Origin: Anaerococcus obesiensis ph10
GTDB taxonomy: Bacteria; Bacillota; Clostridia; Tissierellales; Peptoniphilaceae
Direction of reading: 5' to 3'
Length of the DNA stretch: 64,000 nt
NCBI RefSeq assembly: GCF_000311745.1
Contig: NZ_HE978533.1
Location: forward strand, 130,638-194,637
In this document: positions 18,273 through 24,615 of the stretch, piece by piece
Layout of the letters: every line of letters starts with the position of its first letter
How positions within the stretch are numbered: the first letter of the stretch is position 1
Translations under genes and position numbers: made by a program
The notes under the pieces: generated by a model
Seen by the model: only the letters and a program-made list of their open reading frames with translations
What the model was told of the DNA's origin: nothing
Database searches by the model: none

Positions 18273-19240
18273 TATCTAGCCTCCATGTACGAATTTAAAA
18301 ATTCATTTCTTTCATTGTCACGGTTGCCCTTGTACTTATCCTTTGTAATATTGAAAATCAAATACTCAATTTCTTGATTTGATAATTTTGTTTTAAAACC
18401 CAAAATATTATATTTTTTTAAATCATAAAGACAATTTATCATACTGGTTAGGGTCTTTAAATTCTTACTTTCTAAATTATCTTCCAAAATTTTTATAGAA
18501 TCTTTTATATCTTCATCATTTAATCCATTTAAAGATTGGAAATCTCTCCTAAATCTTCTCTCATTTCTAACGACTGTATCTAAAATATTTTCAAAATTTT
18601 CCAAATATTCGTCCATTTTCTCCCTATAATTTCCGAAATTTTTCAAAATATAAATATCATCGTCATAGGATTTAAAATATTCTGGAACAAATCTTGTAAG
18701 ATAAATTCCATCATGAGCAAGACTTGATTTTAAAGTTAGATATGCTTGGGTATTATCCAAAAGTCCAAACAAAAATAATTTAAACCTTATTTCAATTCCA
18801 TTTCCACAATCTCTACCAAAACTTGTCAAATATCCATATTGAGGAGAAAAAGAAAAATCAAATTTTTTATCCAAATCTTCTTCAATTTCCATCGCCCTTT
18901 CATAAGCAAGTTTAATTTCTTCTCCAAAATTTGAAATATTTATAGAAATATGATCCTTATCATTTATAACAAGAATATAATCATCCTCAAAAACAAAACC
19001 AATCACAGCTTCTTTATTTTTTGAATCTTCTGTAATTATTCCTGCATTAATAAGTTTATTTAAAGTATTTTCATCTATCTCATCTAAAAGTATCAATTCA
19101 TCCCCATAAATCCCCCTAAATTTTTCAATAATTTCTAGAGAATCTTTTTCCGAAAGACTTATGGGAAAATTATATCCTTCAATATTTCTTTTCAAAGATA
19201 AGTTGTTTTCAAGTATTATGTCCTTATAATAATCTATCAA
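18272..19240 (-). CDS. mcsB: Divergent McsB-like protein (ATP:guanido phosphotransferase fold, probably inactive)
   Basis: A 322-residue protein in the mcsB position. McsB normally phosphorylates arginines to mark proteins for ClpCP. Similarity is visible around INDKDHISIN (92-101, where active enzymes have NEEDH-RIQ) and YGYLTSFGRDCGNG (135-148, where they have GYLTACPTNVGTG). The basic phosphagen-kinase start motif (SRIRLARN) is missing, the Cys after YLTA is replaced by Phe141, and the His-following Arg is Ser. The protein is also about 40 residues short of the usual length. The TTG start follows AAGGTGAG and overlaps mcsA by 4 bp. Catalytic loss is my inference. Confidence 0.82.
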   Translation of the reverse strand: MIDYYKDIILENNLSLKRNIEGYNFPISLSEKDSLEIIEKFRGIYGDELILLDEIDENTLNKLINAGIITEDSKNKEAVIGFVFEDDYILVINDKDHISINISNFGEEIKLAYERAMEIEEDLDKKFDFSFSPQYGYLTSFGRDCGNGIEIRFKLFLFGLLDNTQAYLTLKSSLAHDGIYLTRFVPEYFKSYDDDIYILKNFGNYREKMDEYLENFENILDTVVRNERRFRRDFQSLNGLNDEDIKDSIKILEDNLESKNLKTLTSMINCLYDLKKYNILGFKTKLSNQEIEYLIFNITKDKYKGNRDNERNEFLNSYMEAR

Positions 19241-19818
19241 TTTCTCACCTTCATATTTAATTCATCTATTTTTTCTTTAAGATCTTGAGCCTTCTCAAAA
19301 TCTTCAATCTCAACTGATTTTTGCAACTGTTCTTGCAAATTTTTAATTTTTATTGCCACTTCTCTGAAATCTCTGTGTTTTTTTGGAAATTTTCCGTCAT
19401 ATTTTTTCAAATTATTTACAGCCTTCAAAATTTCTACCGTAAGTTTTTTGTCGATTTCATAGCAATGAGGACATCCAAAAACTCCACTTTTTATATTTGT
19501 CAAAGAATTTCCACACTTTGGACAAGTTTCTTCTTTTAATGATGAAAAATAATCATAGGAAAAATTATTTTTGGAAATTTTATAATCATAATAAGAATCT
19601 ATAATTTGATCCAGGCTTGGAACAAATTTATCTACCAAGCTTTTCCAATCAAAATTATTTATATCAATATCTTTTTCATTTCCATCAAAAAGAAAATTTC
19701 CTTCGCCTTTGGATAATTTTTCCATACAATCATTGCACAAGTGGAAATCATGTTCTATGCCATTTATAATTGCTTTTACAGTTACATTTGCTTCGTTGTC
19801 GCATCTGTCACACTTCAT
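19237..19818 (-). CDS. mcsA: McsA, zinc-finger/UVR partner of McsB
   Basis: A 193-residue protein with four zinc-ligand pairs: CDRC (3-6), CNDC, CPKC and CPHC. A C-terminal UVR motif follows (LQKSVEIEDFEKAQDLKEKI, about residues 162-181), which contacts Clp partners. McsA normally activates McsB and modulates CtsR. Four CXXC pairs and the UVR motif are intact, in contrast to the degenerate McsB encoded next. It begins 2 bp after ctsR and overlaps mcsB by 4 bp. Confidence 0.92.
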   Translation of the reverse strand: MKCDRCDNEANVTVKAIINGIEHDFHLCNDCMEKLSKGEGNFLFDGNEKDIDINNFDWKSLVDKFVPSLDQIIDSYYDYKISKNNFSYDYFSSLKEETCPKCGNSLTNIKSGVFGCPHCYEIDKKLTVEILKAVNNLKKYDGKFPKKHRDFREVAIKIKNLQEQLQKSVEIEDFEKAQDLKEKIDELNMKVRN

Positions 19819-19820
19819 AA

Positions 19821-20285
19821 TTAACTCCTTATTAGAAAGCTCAGTAAAATATTTTTTACTATATCATGCCTTACTAAATTTCTCTTATTTTTTTCTACAT
19901 TCATAAGGGACTTGTCAAGGATAGCATAGACTGCAATTCCCAATTCATTTTCGTTCATATATCCCTTGTTAAAAAGTTCTGTAAAAAAACTTTTTGCCCT
20001 TTCCTCAGTTAATTCTTTATCTAAATTTTTAATAATATATTTTATATAATCATCTTCATCTTCAACTATAGTAATAATTCTTATAAAGCCGTTGCCGCCT
20101 CTTTTGCTTTCAATTAAATATCCATTGTATGGAGTAAATCTTGTAGAAAGCACATAATTAATTTGACTTGGAGAACACTCAAACCTTGTTGCCAAATCAT
20201 TTCTTCCAATTTCTACAAAACCATCTTGAGTATCTTCCAAAAGAGCTTTCAAGAATTTTTCTATATCAGACGTTAGTCCTGCCAT
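19821..20285 (-). CDS. ctsR: CtsR, class III heat-shock repressor
   Basis: A 154-residue transcription repressor of clp genes. The N-terminal winged helix (VEIGRNDLATRFECSPSQIN) is followed by the wing (SKRGGNGFIRI) with its family-specific Gly-rich tip, which senses heat. The C-terminal dimer domain is shorter in obvious landmarks. It is the first gene of ctsR-mcsA-mcsB-clpC, and a near-consensus CtsR operator lies 18 bp upstream of its start, so the operon is self-repressed. Confidence 0.95.
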   Translation of the reverse strand: MAGLTSDIEKFLKALLEDTQDGFVEIGRNDLATRFECSPSQINYVLSTRFTPYNGYLIESKRGGNGFIRIITIVEDEDDYIKYIIKNLDKELTEERAKSFFTELFNKGYMNENELGIAVYAILDKSLMNVEKNKRNLVRHDIVKNILLSFLIRS

Positions 20286-20302
20286 AGATTTACCTCGATT
20301 TC

Positions 20303-20319
20303 TTTGACTTTCTCTGACC
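20303..20319 (-). promoter_or_regulatory. CtsR operator
   Basis: On the minus strand GGTCAGA-GAA-AGTCAAA matches the tandem CtsR heptads (GGTCAAA-NAN-RGTCAAA) with one mismatch. It lies between the promoter and the ctsR start codon. Confidence 0.88.
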
Positions 20320-20360
20320 TTTCAAATAATAAATAAAGATTCAATTCGAATCTTATTTTT

Positions 20361-20388
20361 ATTGTACACTAAAATAGTATAGATTCAA
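20361..20388 (-). promoter_or_regulatory. Promoter of the ctsR-clpC operon
   Basis: Minus strand TTGAAT, 16-nt spacer, TACAAT; initiation near 20354. An inverted repeat AAGATTC-AATTC-GAATCTT (20336-20354) lies right at the start site and could add regulation or stabilise the 5' end. Confidence 0.65.
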
Positions 20389-20433
20389 GAATGTTGATAT
20401 GCAATAAAAATATAAAAAAACAAGGCCAAAAAA

Positions 20434-20618
20434 TTAGCCTCATAGTGTAGTCAAAGTATAAATGTAGATACTGTTTTATTTTAAAATAAAAATTAAGCTA
20501 CGTACCATCTCGACTAGGTGAGTTAAGCGAACGCACGGAGAGATCTCATGAGATTTCTCGACTCACTACGTTCGCTCGAAATGGGCAAATTTTTAGTTTG
20601 TCAAAAGGCTGAGGCTAA
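20434..20618. repeat. Hairpin repeat element bounded by 9-bp inverted repeats (copy 1)
   Basis: TTAGCCTCA at 20434-20442 and TGAGGCTAA at 20610-20618 bound about 185 bp. Inside is a long imperfect hairpin (AGCGAACG at 20526-20533 with CGTTCGCT at 20569-20576) around a CTCATGAG centre. The GC content is higher than the surroundings. A related, degenerate sequence lies at 47570-47640. It resembles the short palindromic intergenic repeats seen in many bacterial genomes. Confidence 0.65.
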
Positions 20619-20634
20619 AAATTAGCTTTATTTT

Positions 20635-21321
20635 TTAATCATCTCGCCTATTGCCAAACAAAATCCAAAGTCTTAAAAATTGTAAGGCAGTAGAAATTGT
20701 AGCTGCCACATAAGTTAAAGCTGCAGCTTTTAGCATATCTTTTGCATAATCATTTTCAACACCAACAAGCATGCCCGATTCATTTAAAACTTTCAAAGCT
20801 CTCCTTGATGCATCAAATTCTACAGGAAGAGTAATAATTTGAAAAATTAAAACAAAAGAAAATAAAAATATTCCAATGCTAATTAATTTTCCCATAGAAA
20901 GAAAGATTCCCAATAAAATCATAGGAAAAGATAATTTTGAGCCAAGATTTACTGCAGGAATCAAGAAAGATTTTATTTTTAAAGGAATATAGCCTTTTTT
21001 GTATTGAATAACGTGTCCACATTCGTGAGCTGCCGCAGCCAAAGATGCAATCGAAGTATCATCAATAGAATCTTCCGTCAAAGCAATTTCTTTACTAATA
21101 GGATTAAAATAATAAGATAAATCCCCTTTTATTTTTTTGATTGAAATATCATTATAAGAATTTGTAGATAAAATATATCTTGCAGCATCAAAACCTGTTA
21201 TAGATTTTTGAGTTTTTATTTTTTTGTACTTATCAAATTTTCTTTGAATATTAGCTTGAGCAAGACTACTAATAAAAAGTCCAATCAAAACTAAAAAATA
21301 AGTTCTGTCAAAATAAAACAT
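20635..21321 (-). CDS. Zinc metallopeptidase, YugP family (membrane-bound)
   Basis: A 228-residue neutral zinc metallopeptidase-like protein. The zinc motif is in AAAHECGHVIQYKKGY (HExxH, about residues 93-97), preceded by LTEDSIDDTSIASLA. An N-terminal anchor and two or three further spans (for example FPMILLGIFLSMGK) place the site at the membrane, and a downstream Asp/Glu in EFDASRRAL is the likely third ligand. Substrates are unknown. It is a stand-alone gene between a small-RNA candidate and the hairpin repeat. Confidence 0.88.
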   Translation of the reverse strand: MFYFDRTYFLVLIGLFISSLAQANIQRKFDKYKKIKTQKSITGFDAARYILSTNSYNDISIKKIKGDLSYYFNPISKEIALTEDSIDDTSIASLAAAAHECGHVIQYKKGYIPLKIKSFLIPAVNLGSKLSFPMILLGIFLSMGKLISIGIFLFSFVLIFQIITLPVEFDASRRALKVLNESGMLVGVENDYAKDMLKAAALTYVAATISTALQFLRLWILFGNRRDD

Positions 21322-21489
21322 AATTTTCTCCTTTTATTTTTTTCAATATACTACAGGGATTTTTTATTTCAATTGTAAAAAAATAAAACACAAGGAAATT
21401 AGAAATTTAAAATATAAAGATAATAAAAAGAGCTATTGATTTAAATATGCAAAAAATCAAATAAAATCTTTGAAAATATTTCCCAAAAT

Positions 21490-21601
21490 AAAAAGACCCC
21501 TTTGGGCCTTTTTATAATATAGAAAAGAATAAGTTAGTCCTAGTTTTCTATAGGGAAAACTATAAGGAATTAATAATGAAAAACCTAGCTATTTACTAGC
21601 T
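21490..21601 (-). ncRNA. Candidate structured small RNA downstream of ktrA
   Basis: A strong promoter (21608-21635) would start a transcript near 21601 that ends at a terminator-like hairpin (AAAAGGCCC-AAAG-GGGTCTTTT, 21490-21513). Within the 110 nt are two further stems: TAGCTA-GTAAA-TAGCTA and an 8-bp perfect stem TAGTTTTC-CCTATA-GAAAACTA. No open frame longer than a few codons has a ribosome-binding site. I do not recognise an RNA family. Confidence 0.55.
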
Positions 21602-21607
21602 AATATT

Positions 21608-21635
21608 ATTATAGCATGATTTTTTAAAAATGCAA
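21608..21635 (-). promoter_or_regulatory. Extended -10 promoter of the small-RNA candidate
   Basis: Minus strand TTGCAT, 16-nt spacer, TATAAT, with TGC directly before the -10 (extended -10 form). There is no coding gene for 280 bp downstream, so the product is probably a short RNA. Confidence 0.7.
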
Positions 21636-21709
21636 ACTTTTTTCACGAATTTTTACATCCTTTTGTTTTCAATATTTATAAGATAAATTTTCGTTTTCCT
21701 GAAATTATT

Positions 21710-22374
21710 TTATTTGTATTTGTCTACTTCTTTTTGAAGTTTTTCTGCATGCTCGCTGTCTCCCAATAAAACTAGGGTATCATCTTTTTTTATTTTCCAA
21801 TTTGCATCTGGATTTATAACCATTTCTCCATCTCTTTTATAAGCTATTACCATCATTTTATATTTTTTTCTAAAATCTACTTCTATCAAATTTTTTCCAA
21901 TTATTTCTTTGAAAGCTTTTAATTCTAGCATAGAATAATCATCTGAAAAATGGAAAAATTGTAGAAGATTTGATCCTGCAATGCTTCTTGCAAGCTTTTC
22001 TCCCATATCAATTTCTGGAAAAATTATTTGATCTGCTCCAATTTTTTCAAAATTCTTGCGTGATTTGTTGATGTTGCTTTGGCTATAATTTTTTCTACAT
22101 TATGGTCTTTGGCAAATAAAGTTGCAGCCATTGACGCCTCAAGACTTTCTCCTGTTGCTATTACTGCCACATCAAAATTTCCAATTCCTAATTCTTCTAG
22201 CGCTTTGTCATTTGAAATATCGCATTGGACAGCACTTGTTACTTTGTCTGAAATATTTTGAACTAAATCATAATCTTTGTCCACCGCCATAACTTCTAAT
22301 CCGTCTTCAAAAAGTTTTGTTGCAACTCTTTCTCCAAATCTTCCGATTCCTAAAACTATTACACTTTTTATCAT
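21710..22374 (-). pseudogene. ktrA: KtrA/TrkA potassium-uptake regulatory subunit, frameshifted in the middle
   Basis: KtrA is the cytosolic RCK ring that gates KtrB using ATP/ADP and c-di-AMP. The N-terminal RCK_N domain is clear (SVIVLGIGRFGERVATKL with Rossmann glycines), and so is the C-terminal TrkA_C domain (ADANWKIKKDDTL-like core, ending in TLVLLGDSEHAEKL). As written they are separate frames: the first ends at 22024 after ARILKKLEQIK. Adding one base to the A6 run at 22042-22047 gives ARILKKIGADQIIFPEIDMG, joining the halves exactly. It sits 9 bp after ktrB. If the shift is real, Ktr would lack regulation. Confidence 0.88.
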
Positions 22375-22383
22375 TTTTTTCTC

Positions 22384-23751
22384 CTAACCTATACTAATAT
22401 TTGCTTCTGGATATCTTATATATTTTGTTTTTGATTTAAGTCCAATTGAATAAGCCATAGTCATTGGACCAATTCTTCCTAGATACATACTTATTGTTAT
22501 CAAAATTTTTCCAAGTGTTGACAAGTCCCCTGTGATTCCTCTACTTGCTCCAACTGTTGCAAAGGCTGATGAAACTTCGTAAGAAATATCAATTACTTTA
22601 AAATTTTCGCTCAATGACAAAATAAAAATAACTATAAATATAAGTCCCAAATAAACCATTATAATTGCAAGTGCCTTTCTAATGATTTTTGGTTCTATAT
22701 GTTTTTTAAAAATTGTAACTTCATCTTCTTGTTTAAAAATTGAAATTGTTGATAAAATTAAAACTCCAAAAGTTGTTGTTTTTAATCCACCAGCAGTTGA
22801 TCCTGGGGAACCACCTATTACCATCAAAATTATCAAAAGCAAAACACTTGTATCGTGCATTTGATTTAATTTTACAGAATAAAATCCCGCAGTTCTTGCA
22901 GAAACTGATTGAAAAGCTGATTGCATTATGGAATTTTTAAATCCTTCCTTATACAAAACTCCACCAGCTTGGCTTTCGATTAAATAAAAAGCAAGTGTTC
23001 CTATAACAATAAGACTTGCACTTATTATCAAAACTAGTTTGGCGTGAGTTGATAATTTTTCGAAAGATTTTTTCCTAAAAATTTCTGCTGTAACCATAAA
23101 ACCAAGTCCGCCGATTACAACCAAACTCATAAGAGTTATATTTATTAAATTATCATTTCTGTATGGATAAATTGAATCTCCCAAAAGATCAAAGCCTGCA
23201 TTACAAAAAGCAGAAACCGAATGGAAAATAGAATACCACAAGCCCTTTGCCATTCCAAAAATCGGCACAAAGCGAAGGGATAATAAAATTGCTCCCAAAA
23301 TTTCTACTAAAAAAGTAAAAACCAAAACATATCTAAATAATTTCATAATGCCTTGGAGGGTGTCAATATTTAATTGTTCTTTTAAAATTTGTCTTGACTT
23401 TAATCCTATTTTTTTTCTTAAAAGTAAGGGAAAAAGTGTAGCCAAAGTCATTACACCAAGTCCTCCTATTTGAATGAAAATCAAAATCAAAATATGACCG
23501 TAGGTATTCCAATGTTCAGCCGTATTTACAGTTGTAAGTCCTGTAACGCAAGATGCAGATGAGGCAACAAAAATTGAATCAACTAAATTTGTAGCCTTGC
23601 CACTTCTTGTAAAAATCGGCAAAGATAAAATACATCCTCCAATAATAATCAAAATTGCAAAACCCAAAGTCAAATACAAGGGTGGATTTGATGTAATTTT
23701 ATCTGATAATTTTTCCAAAAAATTTTGTTTATTTTTACTAATATTTCTCAT
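22384..23751 (-). CDS. ktrB: Potassium/sodium uptake channel subunit KtrB (TrkH family)
   Basis: A 455-residue membrane protein of four M1-P-M2 repeats that imports K+, often Na+-coupled. Selectivity-filter segments are visible: ASSASCVTGLTTVNT, VSAFCNAGFDLLG, VSARTAGFYSV and ASRGITGDLST, with the GGSPGSTAGGLKT loop before the last repeat. The ATG follows AAGGAAAG. The gene precedes ktrA in one operon. No c-di-AMP riboswitch is visible in the 177-bp upstream gap. Confidence 0.94.
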   Translation of the reverse strand: MRNISKNKQNFLEKLSDKITSNPPLYLTLGFAILIIIGGCILSLPIFTRSGKATNLVDSIFVASSASCVTGLTTVNTAEHWNTYGHILILIFIQIGGLGVMTLATLFPLLLRKKIGLKSRQILKEQLNIDTLQGIMKLFRYVLVFTFLVEILGAILLSLRFVPIFGMAKGLWYSIFHSVSAFCNAGFDLLGDSIYPYRNDNLINITLMSLVVIGGLGFMVTAEIFRKKSFEKLSTHAKLVLIISASLIVIGTLAFYLIESQAGGVLYKEGFKNSIMQSAFQSVSARTAGFYSVKLNQMHDTSVLLLIILMVIGGSPGSTAGGLKTTTFGVLILSTISIFKQEDEVTIFKKHIEPKIIRKALAIIMVYLGLIFIVIFILSLSENFKVIDISYEVSSAFATVGASRGITGDLSTLGKILITISMYLGRIGPMTMAYSIGLKSKTKYIRYPEANISIG

Positions 23752-23928
23752 TTTCTTTCCTTAAATAAAACCAATAAATTTAAAGCCTATTTTAAAGCTT
23801 ATCTCATCTAATTTTATACCCTAGATTATAAATGTCAACACAAAGACAAAAGACTTTACAAATAATTTATTTTTTTGTTTTATATTATTTTTGAGGGTAT
23901 AAATTAAAAAAGCAGATTGGAGTTTTTT

Positions 23929-24429
23929 ATGAAAAAATATTATTTTAAGGAAAAATTTTTTAAAATTACAGATAAGTATCCGATTTTAGATGAAAACGGA
24001 AAGGAAGTTTTCTTTTTTGACCAAGATTTTAAATTCGTAGGTTATGAGGCGAAATTAAAAGATATGGATGGAAATATTTTATTTAATATTTCCAAAAAAA
24101 TTCTTTCTTTTCTCCAAACTTATTATGTTGATTTTTGTGATGGAAGTCGTATGGAAATAAATCAAAAATTATCTTTTTTAAAAAGGAAAGTCGATGCTTT
24201 TTATGATGGAAAAGAATTAAATTTAAAAGGCTCTTTTATGGACCATGATTTTGAAGTTTATTACCAAAATAATTTGATTGCTGATATGAACAAGAAATTT
24301 TTTGCTTTTAGCGACCAATATGAGCTTACGGTTTATGACGAAAATTTTACTTTAGTTTTGATTGCCCTTTGTCTTTGCATAAATGAAATGAAAAATAGAG
24401 ATGATGCTGCAGCTAACGCTTCAAATTAA
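23929..24429 (+). CDS. LURP-one-related (YxjI-like) protein
   Basis: A 166-residue protein resembling the LURP-one/YxjI group, which has a tubby-like closed beta-barrel fold around a central helix. Typical features are the alternating beta pattern (KFFKITDKYPILDENGKEVFF), a basic strand (SFLKRKVDAFYDGKEL) and the C-terminal hydrophobic helix (FTLVLIALCLCINEMKN). Function in bacteria is unknown. I chose the ATG at 23929, 6 nt after GGAG; the TTG four codons earlier overlaps that site. It is transcribed just ahead of the Mn2+ riboswitch promoter. Confidence 0.75.
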   Translation: MKKYYFKEKFFKITDKYPILDENGKEVFFFDQDFKFVGYEAKLKDMDGNILFNISKKILSFLQTYYVDFCDGSRMEINQKLSFLKRKVDAFYDGKELNLKGSFMDHDFEVYYQNNLIADMNKKFFAFSDQYELTVYDENFTLVLIALCLCINEMKNRDDAAANASN

Positions 24430-24431
24430 AA

Positions 24432-24459
24432 TTGATTTTTAAAATATTTAACATATAAT
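24432..24459 (+). promoter_or_regulatory. Promoter of the riboswitch-controlled P-type ATPase
   Basis: TTGATT, 16-nt spacer, TATAAT. Initiation near 24466 gives a 150-nt leader containing the riboswitch. Confidence 0.75.
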
Positions 24460-24465
24460 TATATC

Positions 24466-24590
24466 AACAAGAGGGAGTAGCTTAATTATTCAATCGTCAT
24501 TACGGTTTAACCCGGTTGAATAAACCACTTGGTAGCAAGACTTTTGGCGATGTGCCAGAAGTCTTTTCTTTTTGTAAAGAAAAAAATTAA
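24466..24590 (+). ncRNA. yybP-ykoY (Mn2+) riboswitch with terminator platform
   Basis: The leader contains the conserved GAGGGAGTAGC start, the CGTCATTACGGTTTAACCCG helix and the CACTTGGTAGC segment of the yybP-ykoY family. The 3' part forms AGACTT-T-TGGC...GCCA-G-AAGTCT followed by TTTTCTTTTT, an intrinsic terminator that Mn2+ binding would be expected to relieve. The gene downstream is a Ca2+/Mn2+-type ATPase, a known partner of this class in Firmicutes. Recognition is by eye. Confidence 0.85.
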
Positions 24591-24615
24591 AATAAAAAAA
24601 TTTAAGGAGGTAGGA

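Noticed and set aside
23752..23928. c-di-AMP riboswitch upstream of ktrB
   Set aside because: No conserved ydaO-type elements are visible in the 177-bp gap; only weak promoter-like hexamers.
24529..24615. N-terminal extension of the P-type ATPase (29 residues upstream of MDYLGQ)
   Set aside because: It would be encoded by the riboswitch terminator, has no ribosome-binding site, and AAGGAGG sits ideally before the ATG at 24616.
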